Assembly (NCBI GenBank): GCA_903928495.1
Contig: CAIYQZ010000052.1
Location: forward strand, 1-59,701
Origin: an uncultured bacterium
Lineage (GTDB): Bacteria > Pseudomonadota > Gammaproteobacteria > Burkholderiales > Burkholderiaceae_C
Reading direction: 5' to 3'
DNA: 59,701 bases
In this document: positions 26,828-34,877 of the stretch, piece by piece
Layout of the letters: the number at the start of each line of letters is the position of its first letter
How positions within the stretch are numbered: position 1 is the first letter of the stretch
Position numbers and translations under genes: made by a program
The notes under the pieces: model-generated
What the model was told of the DNA's origin: nothing
The model's database searches: none
Seen by the model: the letters and a program-made list of their open reading frames with translations, nothing else

Positions 26828-26865
26828 GAATATTCCTCTTTAATTAAACGTGCATATTTGAAGGA

Positions 26866-26897
26866 AAAAAACGACCGGTGAGCCACCGGTCGTTTTG
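26866..26897 (-). terminator. Stem-loop with T-run between soxX and soxB
   Basis: ACGACCGGT (26872-26880) and ACCGGTCGT (26886-26894) enclose five bases. On the minus strand they are followed by seven Ts. It should terminate or attenuate transcription coming from soxX toward soxB. Confidence 0.8.
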
Positions 26898-26947
26898 GAT
26901 GAGGGAAGCGCTCAAGCCTGCTGAGAACTCCTTTCACCCACGAAACA

Positions 26948-27595
26948 TCACTGGTTGACAGGCGACTTGGGGTCGAGCAACAGGGCCATGATGTCCTTCA
27001 GTTGCTTTTCGTTCAACACGCCTTTGTGCCCGAAACGGGGCATGTGAGAGCAAGCGTTGTAAGCGTGCGTGTTCCACATCTTGCCCCATGTGTATTCCAC
27101 AATGGCTTTGCTGGCTTCTGCGTTGGGATCGGTCACACCACGCAGCTTGCCGTAGTTCCACAGGCTGGGGCCGATGGTGCCATAGGAAACTTCTTTCTTG
27201 TCAATCTGGTGGCAGTTGTAGCAGTTGCCGCCATTGACGACCTTGGCGTCGTCGCTCCAAGTTGACCCACGGCCACTTTGTGCTTCCCGCTCGCCTTGCT
27301 TCCAGTCACCCAGGAACTTGCCGTCAGAGGGCCATTTGATGGTCTTCATGGCAGCAGCCTCAATGGCTTTGGCGGCCTTTTCGTCGAGGGGTTTGCCCGC
27401 TACTTCTGCGGCGCTGCAAGCGGACATGACTTCGTCTTGCACCAGGCGGTCGACCTTCACGAGGTTCTTGTCCTGGAACGAGGCCTTGACCACTTCGGCA
27501 GTCAACTTGTCATAGTCTGCGCCCGACATACCAGTGGAGCAACCGGCCAACACAACAGCGCCCAGGGGCACAGCAATCATCAATGCTTTGATCAT
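26948..27595 (-). CDS. soxX: SoxX cytochrome c subunit of SoxAX
   Basis: A 215-residue c-type cytochrome. It has a lipoprotein-type signal (LGAVVLAGC, Cys 19) and a CYNCH haem site at 125-129; the Met ligand is probably in CSHMPRFG. With SoxA it oxidatively joins thiosulfate to the SoxY cysteine in the periplasm. It starts 12 bp after soxA. The lipobox implies membrane anchoring, which is less usual than soluble SoxX. Confidence 0.95.
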   Translation of the reverse strand: MIKALMIAVPLGAVVLAGCSTGMSGADYDKLTAEVVKASFQDKNLVKVDRLVQDEVMSACSAAEVAGKPLDEKAAKAIEAAAMKTIKWPSDGKFLGDWKQGEREAQSGRGSTWSDDAKVVNGGNCYNCHQIDKKEVSYGTIGPSLWNYGKLRGVTDPNAEASKAIVEYTWGKMWNTHAYNACSHMPRFGHKGVLNEKQLKDIMALLLDPKSPVNQ

Positions 27596-27607
27596 GAGAG
27601 GGTTTCC

Positions 27608-28408
27608 TTAGCGCTTGAGGGCAGGAACAATGGACTCGGCGCCTTTGGCGTTCACACCCATGTAGACACTGAGCGCAGTGGTGACGTCACTGCCAAACTT
27701 GGGTTCTGGGAAGCGTTGCTGGCGATAACAATCGTTCAAGCGCAACTGCATGCTCCACATTTGACCGTTTGAAATGCGGTAGGCAGGCCAAGCGGCAAAG
27801 CCAAGGCCGTCGCCTGGGTTCTTGGTCAGAACAGGAAGGTCTTGCAAACGGATGCGTTTACCTTCTTGACCATGGCAGGTTGCGCACGAAAAGTCATGTG
27901 TGCCAGCCCGCTGGAAAAAGAGTCGCTTGCCCACTTCGTACATGGTTTTTTCAGCCTCGTGCGACATGGTCACATTGAAGCGCATGCCTTTGGACTCGGC
28001 ACCGATCCAGGTAGCGAGCGCCGTCAGGTTGGCCATTTCACCCCGGCCCCAGGGAGTTTTCATGATCTCAGCGGCGTTCAAGCCCTGCAGGGTTTCCATG
28101 CAGGTGATCAAACGCATTTCCATATCCTGCACACGTTTTGTGTCGGCGAAGTATTTGGGCAGTTGAACGAACGCGCCTTTGACCACGCCAGGGCCCAAGC
28201 CGAGGTCGCATTGTTCAAGTGAGGCGTTCTTGGGGCCGCGCTTTTGCTTCCACAAAGCTTCGCCTTTGGCCTCAAACAGTTCAGCGGGGTTGCCGTCAGC
28301 CAGCATTTCGCGGAACTTCGCAATGCCCTCAGCCGCAGCATCCTGGGCTTGTGCGCCCGTGGATGCCACCGCCATCAGCACGGCCGATATCACCAAACGT
28401 GTCTTCAT
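27608..28408 (-). CDS. soxA: SoxA, monohaem form
   Basis: A subunit of about 266 residues with a signal peptide (MKTRLVISAVLMAVASTGAQA). The C-terminal haem site is CATCH (175-179) and the active-site Cys ligand is C227 in NDCYRQQR. The N-terminal haem motif of dihaem SoxA is missing: only C67 and C103 remain, probably as a disulfide, as in the monohaem class. The ATG at 28408 is preceded by AAGGAG; the longer frame to 28486 would run through a terminator. Confidence 0.95.
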   Translation of the reverse strand: MKTRLVISAVLMAVASTGAQAQDAAAEGIAKFREMLADGNPAELFEAKGEALWKQKRGPKNASLEQCDLGLGPGVVKGAFVQLPKYFADTKRVQDMEMRLITCMETLQGLNAAEIMKTPWGRGEMANLTALATWIGAESKGMRFNVTMSHEAEKTMYEVGKRLFFQRAGTHDFSCATCHGQEGKRIRLQDLPVLTKNPGDGLGFAAWPAYRISNGQMWSMQLRLNDCYRQQRFPEPKFGSDVTTALSVYMGVNAKGAESIVPALKR

Positions 28409-28436
28409 CAGGAGATCTCCTTGTCGTTGTAAAAAA

Positions 28437-28475
28437 CAAAAAGGCGGCTCACTTGTGCCAAGTGGGCCGCCTTTT
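28437..28475 (-). terminator. Stem-loop with T-run between soxZ and soxA
   Basis: A long hairpin: AAAAGGCGGC and GCCGCCTTTT with an inner CACTTG/CAAGTG stem, followed on the minus strand by T-rich sequence. It lies immediately after the soxZ stop. Confidence 0.85.
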
Positions 28476-28485
28476 GAGGCCGTCA

Positions 28486-28797
28486 TCAGGCGATGGTGGC
28501 TTCGTCGGTACGGGTCTCGCCCTTGTTGTCAACCCACTTCACGGTGACCTTCTCGCCTTTGGCGCCGCCCTTGAATTTGAAGGACAGGAAGGGGTTCTGC
28601 GACACAGCGCCGCTGAACATGGCCTTGAGCACGTTCTTGCCGTTGTGCGTGGCGTCCAAGTCGGTGATGAACTTGGCGGGCACGATGGCGCCGGAAGCGT
28701 CTTTGCGAGCGCCGGACTCCATGGGGTGAGACATCAGAACGCGAACTTCGGTCACGCCGTCTTTGTTGTTTGCACGGATGCGCATTGGATCTGCCAT
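28486..28797 (-). CDS. soxZ: SoxZ
   Basis: A 103-residue immunoglobulin-like partner of SoxY with no signal peptide; it is normally exported with SoxY by hitchhiking on its Tat signal. Family features are MRIRANNKDGVTEVRVLMSHPMESG, then PAKFITDL, and GGAKGEKVTVKWVDNKGET. Length is normal. Confidence 0.97.
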   Translation of the reverse strand: MADPMRIRANNKDGVTEVRVLMSHPMESGARKDASGAIVPAKFITDLDATHNGKNVLKAMFSGAVSQNPFLSFKFKGGAKGEKVTVKWVDNKGETRTDEATIA

Positions 28798-28865
28798 GAC
28801 TGGACTCCTGAATCAGTGAAATATGAAGGGAAATAAAAGTGAATACGTGACGGGAACGGTGGCTA

Positions 28866-29321
28866 TCAGCCGCCGCAACCGCCCAGAGTCACTTTGGTTT
28901 CTTTGGTGGCGGAGAACAGCTTGCCATCGGCCTTGACCACGGCCACCACGTTGGTGGACTGACCCATTTTCAGACGGGTTTGCACGGAAGCTTCGGTACC
29001 GGCGGGCACGACAAAACCGGCAGCCAGAGGCGTGGGGTTCTTCTCGACCAGCAGGTAGATTTCGGTGGTGTTGGGGATGTTGCTGGTGGCGCCCACAGGC
29101 ACCACGGCGCCGTTTTCAGCGATGTCAGGAGACACCACGGACACTTGGTCGCTGTTGGCAGCTGTGCCACCGATGGCCTTGACGGCGTCGGCGATGGACT
29201 TGACGTCAAACGCGGCGCGGTCGACGGCTGCCATGGCTTGTTGTTGCGTGACCAGGCCCAGTGCAACCAGGGTACCCAGTGCGCTGGTCGTCTTGATGAC
29301 GGTACGGCGGGTGTTGTTCAT
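28866..29321 (-). CDS. soxY: SoxY sulfur carrier protein
   Basis: A 151-residue carrier. A Tat-like signal (NNTRRTVIKTTSALGTLVALGL) is followed by the SoxY domain. The protein ends in VTLGGCGG, the swinging arm whose penultimate-region Cys carries the sulfur intermediates through the Sox cycle. The ATG is preceded by GGAGTCAGC. It is 68 bp upstream of soxZ. Confidence 0.97.
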   Translation of the reverse strand: MNNTRRTVIKTTSALGTLVALGLVTQQQAMAAVDRAAFDVKSIADAVKAIGGTAANSDQVSVVSPDIAENGAVVPVGATSNIPNTTEIYLLVEKNPTPLAAGFVVPAGTEASVQTRLKMGQSTNVVAVVKADGKLFSATKETKVTLGGCGG

Positions 29322-29459
29322 GCTGACTCCTTGAAATGAAAAGGACTGAAAAAAATCATGCTTGATGCAAATATTCGAAACCGCGCTCCGGTTTTCACTG
29401 AAGCGGAGGTTACGTCAACAGCACACGAGCTCTGATAGGGAAAACGATGAAAAATTCAA

Positions 29460-29485
29460 AAAATACCCAAGGGGGTTACCCCCCC
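29460..29485 (-). terminator. Possible terminator after soxD
   Basis: GGGGG (29471-29475) and CCCCC (29479-29483) pair. The minus strand then reads into a TTTTTT tract 10 bases further on. It is less canonical than the other sox stem-loops. The rest of 29322-29494 probably holds a soxY promoter. Confidence 0.5.
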
Positions 29486-29494
29486 ATGGGGAAA

Positions 29495-30262
29495 TCACTT
29501 GGCCTTGCCTTTGTCGGTGTCGAGACCGCGCACGGGGCCGATGGTGCGGTTCTGCTCGGCGGTGTTGCCTTGTGCATTCTTCGCATAGTCGGGCAGGAAG
29601 GAAGAGATCTTCACTTCGGTTGCGCAGTTCTTCATGCAGGCCACGTTTTTGACGTCGCCCTTGCCATTGGTTTTCCACATGGGTTCGTAGAAGACCATGC
29701 CGTTGCGGTTGGGCATGCGGGCCTGCGCCTGGGCAATGTTTTTGTCAGACAACTCACCATCGGCAGGAATCACTTCAGCCAGACTCAAGAGATACGCAAG
29801 AACCGAGTACACCTCGTCGGTGGACAGCGACTTGGGTGCGTTCCAAGGCATGGCACGGTTGATGTAGTCCCACAGGGTCGACACGGTGGCCACCTTCATG
29901 ATGGTGGTTTTCTGGGGCACGATGCTCATGCCTTCGTCCAGACCCTTGACGCGCCCAGTCTTGATGTCGTCTTTGGTGGTGCCGCCAATGATGGGCGTGA
30001 ACACTTCGTTCGACTCACCAAAGACGCCGTGGCATGAAGCGCACTTTTCTTCCCAGACGGCTTCGCCTTTGGCAACGGTACCCACGCCTTTGGGCAAGCC
30101 CTTGAAGTCAGGGCGCACGTCGATGTCCCACGCCTTCACTTCAGCGGGGGTCGCGTCGCGCCCCATGGCCATCATGGCGGCCTTGGTGTCGGCCATGGCC
30201 GAACCCGCGAATACCGCACCCAGCGCAACGGCTGCAACAGAGAGTTTGAATTTCAGTTTCAT
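29495..30262 (-). CDS. soxD: SoxD cytochrome c subunit of sulfane dehydrogenase
   Basis: A 255-residue periplasmic cytochrome. It has a signal peptide (KLSVAAVALGAVFAGSAMA) and a CASCH haem site at 74-78, followed by the PFAM-type cytochrome c fold (SIVPQKTTIMKVATVSTLWDYINRAMPWNAPKSL). A second Cys pair, CMKNC near 209-213, lacks the His, so only one haem is expected. Its ATG overlaps the soxC stop as TGATG. SoxCD oxidises the SoxY-bound sulfane sulfur. Confidence 0.95.
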   Translation of the reverse strand: MKLKFKLSVAAVALGAVFAGSAMADTKAAMMAMGRDATPAEVKAWDIDVRPDFKGLPKGVGTVAKGEAVWEEKCASCHGVFGESNEVFTPIIGGTTKDDIKTGRVKGLDEGMSIVPQKTTIMKVATVSTLWDYINRAMPWNAPKSLSTDEVYSVLAYLLSLAEVIPADGELSDKNIAQAQARMPNRNGMVFYEPMWKTNGKGDVKNVACMKNCATEVKISSFLPDYAKNAQGNTAEQNRTIGPVRGLDTDKGKAK

Positions 30263-31602
30263 CAGAACACCTGCACGTTAGAGACTTCACCGTTTTCCGC
30301 CACTTTCCAGGAGTGGATGGCGTTCTGGTGGTAAACCGAGCGGGTGCCACGCACCGCACGGAGCTGGTTCATCTTGGGCTGCACGTAGCCGGTGCTGTCG
30401 ATGGCACGGCTTTGCAGGATGGCGGGCTTGCCGTCCCACACCCAGTCGATGTTGAAGCGGGTCAGCGCCTTGGGCAGCACAGGGCCCTCGATGCGCGCGG
30501 TGCGCCAGTTGCGGCCACCGTCCACGCTGACGTCCACACGCTTGATGGTGCCGCGACCGGACCAGGCCAGGCCGCTGACGTTGTAGAAGCCTTTGTCCAG
30601 CAGCGTCTGGCTGCCAGAGGGCGTGGTGATGACGCTCTTGCACTCTTGTATGCCGCTGTACTGACGGTGTGTGCCGTCGGGCATGTGGTCGATGTAGTGG
30701 ACTGCTTCGTCTTTGGCGGCGTACTTCTGGTCGCCCACTTCGATGCGGCGCAGGTACTTGACCCAGCTCACACCCTGGATGCCAGGCACCACCAGGCGCA
30801 AGGGGTAACCGTTTTCGGGGCGCAGCATTTCGCCGTTCATGGCCCAGGCCACGAGCACGTCGTCCATGGCGTTTTCGATCGGGATGGTACGGGTCATGGA
30901 AGAACCGTCAGCACCCTCGGCCAGCACGTATTTGCCGTTTTTCTTGTCGTAGCCGCACATCTCCAGCAGCGTGGACAGAAGCACGCCGGTGAACTCGGAG
31001 CAGCTCAACATGCCGTGGGAATACTGCACCGACGATGTGGCCACGTTGCCCCACTCGGTAGCGGAGTTGGCGCCGCACTCGATGAAGTGGATGCGCGACA
31101 CGCTGGGCAGGCGCATCAGGTCGTCCATGGTGAACACGCGCTGGCGCTTCACCATGCCGTTGATCATCAGGCGGTGCTTGGAGGGATCGATGTCCCACCA
31201 ACCCTGGTGGTGGCGCTCGAAGTGCAAGCCGCTGGGCGTGATGATGCCGAACAGGCCTTGCAGGGGCGTGAAGCTGACCGATGCCTGGGGCACGCGGGTC
31301 AGGCCCGGGCTCTCACGGCGCTGCAGGGCTGCTTCCCACTTGCTGGGCACGCCATAGGGGTTCATGGCCACGGGCAGGCCCAGGCCGCCGGTGTGCTCAG
31401 GCATTTTCAGGATGACGTCTTCGCCTTCAGCCGCAGAAGCGACTGCGGTTTTGGCAGCCGCAGCCACGCCAGCCCCCATTGCCAGGGCCTTGCCCATGAA
31501 ACTGCGGCGCGCTTTGCGTGCCACTTCGAGCTTTTCAGGGCTCAAATTGTTTTCGGGCGCGGGAAGTACACGCCCGATGACTTCACTCAGGTCTTTAGAC
31601 AC
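30262..31602 (-). CDS. soxC: SoxC molybdenum subunit of sulfane dehydrogenase
   Basis: A molybdopterin enzyme of about 446 residues in the sulfite-oxidase family. A Tat signal (ARRSFMGKALAMGAGVAAA) is followed by the Mo-co domain with the ligand Cys in FIECGANSATEW and by the dimerisation domain (RVDVSVDGGRNWRTARIEGP). The best start is GTG at 31600-31602, preceded by AGAAGGA; it overlaps the regulator stop slightly, giving coupling. The ORF to 31677 has no better start. Confidence 0.94.
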   Translation of the reverse strand: MSKDLSEVIGRVLPAPENNLSPEKLEVARKARRSFMGKALAMGAGVAAAAKTAVASAAEGEDVILKMPEHTGGLGLPVAMNPYGVPSKWEAALQRRESPGLTRVPQASVSFTPLQGLFGIITPSGLHFERHHQGWWDIDPSKHRLMINGMVKRQRVFTMDDLMRLPSVSRIHFIECGANSATEWGNVATSSVQYSHGMLSCSEFTGVLLSTLLEMCGYDKKNGKYVLAEGADGSSMTRTIPIENAMDDVLVAWAMNGEMLRPENGYPLRLVVPGIQGVSWVKYLRRIEVGDQKYAAKDEAVHYIDHMPDGTHRQYSGIQECKSVITTPSGSQTLLDKGFYNVSGLAWSGRGTIKRVDVSVDGGRNWRTARIEGPVLPKALTRFNIDWVWDGKPAILQSRAIDSTGYVQPKMNQLRAVRGTRSVYHQNAIHSWKVAENGEVSNVQVF

Positions 31603-32026
31603 TTGCTTTTTCCTTCTGTTTGGAGGGGGAACTGGAAACCGAAACGACAGCAGGCTGTCCAGCCGCCTGCTCGACACTCAAGGGGAACGCAGGGCCTGAA
31701 TCACCAAGGCCCATGCGGCTGGAAATCTGTGTGGAGACGGTGCGACACAACTCGACGAACATCTGGTCGGCCACCTTGTAAAACACCTGGGTGCCTTCAC
31801 GGCGACGCGACAACATGCCAGCCTGGTACATCAGCCCGAGGTGGCGCGAAGCATTTGCCTGCGCCATGCCAGTGGCGGCAATGATGCTGTTGACGCTCAT
31901 TTCTTCGCCACAGATGGCATGCAGGATTTTCAAACGTGCGGGCTCACCCAGCACGCTGAAGTAGCGCGCAGCTGCATCGAACACTTCGTGCATACCGACC
32001 AAAACTTTGTCTCCTGCTGGCATCAT
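31595..32026 (-). CDS. soxR: ArsR-family transcriptional repressor of the sox genes
   Basis: A winged-helix repressor of about 143 residues (HEVFDAAARYFSVLGEPARLKILHAIC; recognition helix MAQANASRHLGLMYQAG; wing SRRREGTQVFYKV). Cys 39 and Cys 94, numbering from the ATG used here, could sense sulfur species, but their spacing differs from the Cys41/Cys107 pair of SqrR. Two adjacent ATGs (32026, 32023) compete, and an internal TTG with AGGAG seven bases upstream is also possible. It is coupled to soxC and probably represses both the sox and fcc transcripts from the palindrome overlapping its start. The soxR name is by context. Confidence 0.85.
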   Translation of the reverse strand: MMPAGDKVLVGMHEVFDAAARYFSVLGEPARLKILHAICGEEMSVNSIIAATGMAQANASRHLGLMYQAGMLSRRREGTQVFYKVADQMFVELCRTVSTQISSRMGLGDSGPAFPLSVEQAAGQPAVVSVSSSPSKQKEKASV

Positions 32027-32047
32027 CAATCAAACTATATGATTGAT
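32025..32047. promoter_or_regulatory. Palindromic operator between soxR and fccA
   Basis: ATCAATCA (32025-32032) and its exact complement TGATTGAT (32040-32047) are separated by seven bases. The arm length, AT-rich centre and position fit an ArsR-family operator. The rest of 32048-32346 upstream of fccA is AT-rich promoter sequence with no gene seen. Confidence 0.7.
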
Positions 32048-32346
32048 TGCTAATATATGTATCAGTGTAAACCCTCAACTGAACACAGCCTGACAAACCA
32101 AGCTTGGTTGTGCACAGAACGGCATTTCAGCAAAAGATTTTCTTCTACTGAGGGGGGTATTTTCAGCAGGCAATACCCTCGGTTTGGATGAAAATCCAAA
32201 GCGTTTTCGGCGTGAAAGCCTGTGTGTTCAGGGTAAACCCCGCCTGGGGCCACAAGCTTGCGCAGATAACATCGATCGCAATATCTGCAATGACTGATAT
32301 TGACTGTGCTTGCTTGTTCAACCTGCCTTTGGAGACTGAACCAAAA

Positions 32347-32655
32347 ATGAAAACAACCACCCAGTTACTCATGGGAAGCCTGCTGGCGGTGGCCGCAGTT
32401 GCGGCCCAGGCCGAAGTGACCCAAATCAAGGTGTGGGCTGCTGCCTGTGCCAACTGCCACGGTACCAACGGTCAGGCGCAACCCGGCATGGAATCACTGG
32501 CGGGCAAAGACAAAGCCGAACTGGCGCAGAAAATGTTGGACTTCAAGGCTGGCCGCAAGCCAGCGACCATCATGCACCAGCTCTCCAAGGGCTACACCGA
32601 CGAGCAGATCCAGCAACTGGCTGCCCATTTCGCTGCCCTGCCCAAAAAACAATAA
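32347..32655 (+). CDS. fccA: Flavocytochrome c cytochrome subunit (SoxE/FccA-like)
   Basis: A 102-residue monohaem cytochrome with a signal peptide (MKTTTQLLMGSLLAVAAVAAQA) and CANCH at 34-38, followed by QPGMESLAGKDKAELAQKMLDFKAG typical of the flavocytochrome c small subunit. It lies 13 bp before fccB and takes electrons from it to the respiratory chain. The ATG at 32347 is the only start that leaves a proper signal peptide. Confidence 0.9.
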   Translation: MKTTTQLLMGSLLAVAAVAAQAEVTQIKVWAAACANCHGTNGQAQPGMESLAGKDKAELAQKMLDFKAGRKPATIMHQLSKGYTDEQIQQLAAHFAALPKKQ

Positions 32656-32668
32656 GGAGACCTGAACC

Positions 32669-33949
32669 ATGCAACGTCGACAATTTGTACAAACACTGGG
32701 TGCCGGTTCTGCGCTGGGCGCTGCCGGTTTGATGTCTGGCTGCGCCACTGGCGGTGCCAGCATGGGCAAAGTGGTGGTGATCGGTGGTGGCTATGGTGGA
32801 GCGACTGCCGCCAAATACCTGCGCCTGTTCTCCGAAGGCGCTGTGGATGTGACCCTGGTCGAGCCGAACGCCGCGTTTGTGTCCTGCCCCATTTCAAATC
32901 TGGTGGTCGGTGGTTACAAAACCATGGCCGACATCACAACGCCCTACGACAACCTGCAAAAACGCCACGGCGTGAAGCTGGTGAAGGACATGGTCACCGC
33001 CATCGACGCTGAAAAGAAAGTAGTCAAACTTGCCGGTGGTGGCGAGTTGCCGTTTGACCGCGTGATCGTGTCGCCCGGCATCGGCTTCATGACGGAAAAC
33101 ATGCCTGGCCTGGCCAAGCCTGGCGCACAAGACAAGGTTCTGCACGCCTGGAAAGCCGGCGAACAGACGGTGGCCTTGCGCAAGCAACTGGAAGCCATGC
33201 CCGACGGTGGCGCCTATGTCCTGTCCATTCCGCTGGCACCCTATCGCTGCCCTCCCGGCCCGTACGAGCGCGCGTGCATGGTGGCCAGTTACTTCAAAAA
33301 GGCCAAGCCCAAGAGCAAGGTCATCATCCTGGACGCCAACGATGACGTGATCTCCAAGCCAGGCCTGTTCAAGAAAGCCTGGAACGAGCACTACAAAGGC
33401 ATCATCGAGTACCGCAACAAAAGCAAAGTGGTGGACGTGGATGCTGCCACCAACACCGCCAAGATGGAGTTCGGTGACGACGTGAAAGCCGCCGTGCTGA
33501 ACGTGCTGCCCGACATGCGTGCCGGTGATCTGGCCGTGAAGATGGGTTTGGCCACAGCCAACAAACGCTGGTGCGAAGTCGACTGGCTCACCTTCGAGTC
33601 CAAGGCCGCCAAGAATGTGCACGTCCTGGGCGACTCGGTGCAGATTGCGCCGCTGATGCCCAAATCTGGCCATATGGCCAACCAGCACGCCAAAACCTGC
33701 GCTGCGGCGGTGGTCAACCTGCTGCAAGGCAAGGCGCCCCCTGCCCTGCCGATCTACGCCAACACCTGCTATAGCTTCGTGACCGATGAAGACGTGGTTC
33801 ACGTCTCCAGCGTCCACCGCTATGACGCCGAAAAGAAAACCATGTTGACCGTGCCTGGCGCGGGTGGTGTGTCGACGGCTGCCAGCGAACTGGAAGGCCG
33901 TTACGCCCATGCATGGGCACGCAACATCTGGGCAGACAGCCTGGCTTGA
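32669..33949 (+). CDS. fccB: Flavocytochrome c sulfide dehydrogenase, FAD subunit
   Basis: A 426-residue flavoprotein that oxidises sulfide in the periplasm. A Tat signal (QRRQFVQTLGAGSALGAAG) is followed by the FAD-binding motif VVVIGGGYGGATAA. The Cys in FVSCPISN and a second in NTCYSF are the redox pair beside the flavin. Conserved HVLGDS and SGHMANQHAKTCAAAV lie near the C-terminus. It forms a two-gene operon with fccA and is also named soxF when beside sox genes. Confidence 0.94.
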   Translation: MQRRQFVQTLGAGSALGAAGLMSGCATGGASMGKVVVIGGGYGGATAAKYLRLFSEGAVDVTLVEPNAAFVSCPISNLVVGGYKTMADITTPYDNLQKRHGVKLVKDMVTAIDAEKKVVKLAGGGELPFDRVIVSPGIGFMTENMPGLAKPGAQDKVLHAWKAGEQTVALRKQLEAMPDGGAYVLSIPLAPYRCPPGPYERACMVASYFKKAKPKSKVIILDANDDVISKPGLFKKAWNEHYKGIIEYRNKSKVVDVDAATNTAKMEFGDDVKAAVLNVLPDMRAGDLAVKMGLATANKRWCEVDWLTFESKAAKNVHVLGDSVQIAPLMPKSGHMANQHAKTCAAAVVNLLQGKAPPALPIYANTCYSFVTDEDVVHVSSVHRYDAEKKTMLTVPGAGGVSTAASELEGRYAHAWARNIWADSLA

Positions 33950-33961
33950 TGGCGTTGACAC

Positions 33962-33992
33962 AAGCCGCCGGCCGGTGGTCGGCGGCTTTTCA
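33962..33992 (+). terminator. Terminator of fccAB
   Basis: AAGCCGCC and GGCGGCTT (33962-33969 and 33981-33988) with an 11-base loop and a following TT tract end the fcc transcript. The cytochrome gene at 34027 could still be reached by read-through. Confidence 0.8.
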
Positions 33993-34026
33993 CTTTTGGG
34001 TTCTGATGGGTTAGAAGGACAGAGAC

Positions 34027-34641
34027 GTGAGCAAGGTTCACCACATCATCCGCAACAGCGCTGTTGCACTGGCCACACTGGCCATGGCACATGGGGCTTG
34101 GGCGCAAGCCGATGAAGCACGCGCCAAAAAAATTGCAGGTGGTTCCTGCTTCCTGTGCCACGGTGCGCAAGGCGAGTCCACCAGCGAAGTGTTTCCGCGG
34201 TTGGCTGGCCAGAACGCCGAGTACATCGCCAAGCAACTGACTGCCTTCAAGGCTGGTACCCGCAAGAGCACAGCCATGGCAGACATGGTGTCCAAGCTCA
34301 CACCCGATGAAATGTCGGCCCTGGGTGCTTACTACCAGAAGATGGAACTGCCCAAGGAAGAGGCAAAAGATCCTCAACTGGCTGGCATGGGCCACTACAT
34401 ATTCCACAACGGCAACAAGTTCAGCGGTGTTCCTGCATGTGTGGCTTGCCATGGTGTGAATGCCGAAGGTGCAGCCAACCTGCCACGCCTGGGCCGCCAG
34501 TTTGCGGGCTACCTGGAAACGCAGCTGAAGCAGTTCAACAAGCGGGACCGCACCAACGACAACGCCGTGATGCACGTGGTGGCCGAAAAAATGACCGAGC
34601 TGGAAATGCACGCTGTGGCCGAGTACCTCAGCGGCAAATGA
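34027..34641 (+). CDS. Dihaem cytochrome c, c4-like
   Basis: A 204-residue exported dihaem cytochrome with signal peptide (NSAVALATLAMAHGAWA) and haem sites CFLCH (41-45) and CVACH (138-142), each in a similar half (RLAGQNAEYIAKQL... and RLGRQFAGYLETQL...). The duplicated arrangement is that of cytochrome c4, an electron carrier to terminal oxidases. It is the probable acceptor for Sox and Fcc electrons; that link is inference from position. Confidence 0.9.
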   Translation: MSKVHHIIRNSAVALATLAMAHGAWAQADEARAKKIAGGSCFLCHGAQGESTSEVFPRLAGQNAEYIAKQLTAFKAGTRKSTAMADMVSKLTPDEMSALGAYYQKMELPKEEAKDPQLAGMGHYIFHNGNKFSGVPACVACHGVNAEGAANLPRLGRQFAGYLETQLKQFNKRDRTNDNAVMHVVAEKMTELEMHAVAEYLSGK

Positions 34642-34733
34642 TTCACCTTGCGCGCACGAGGCGCGCTGCAACCGTTTGATGTGCGAGAGCGCCGGAAGGC
34701 AAATCCGATTTGTCTTTTGGTGTTTGAAGCTTT

Positions 34734-34764
34734 GGGCCATGTCGCAAGACATGGCCCTTTTTTT
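34734..34764 (+). terminator. Strong terminator after the cytochrome gene
   Basis: A 10-bp perfect stem (GGGCCATGTC and its complement), a GCAA tetraloop and seven Ts. Confidence 0.93.
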
Positions 34765-34792
34765 GTGTCTGGGCCAGGTAGCGGACAGACGC

Positions 34793-34826
34793 AAAAAAAC
34801 CGCCTGATCCCGAGGGGTTGGCGGTC
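34793..34826 (-). terminator. Terminator of the cbb operon
   Basis: On the minus strand ACCGCC and GGCGGT pair, followed by seven Ts (34793-34799). It lies 52 bp after the cbbA stop and closes the Calvin-cycle operon. Confidence 0.82.
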
Positions 34827-34877
34827 AACACACGGAGGCCATTGCCCATGCCCACGGGGGCACGGGACTTGAAACCA

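Noticed and set aside
30313-31884. 523-residue open frame antisense to soxC
   Set aside because: It is a high-GC shadow frame, low complexity in Ala/His/Val, with no domain; the sense strand encodes a clear SoxC.
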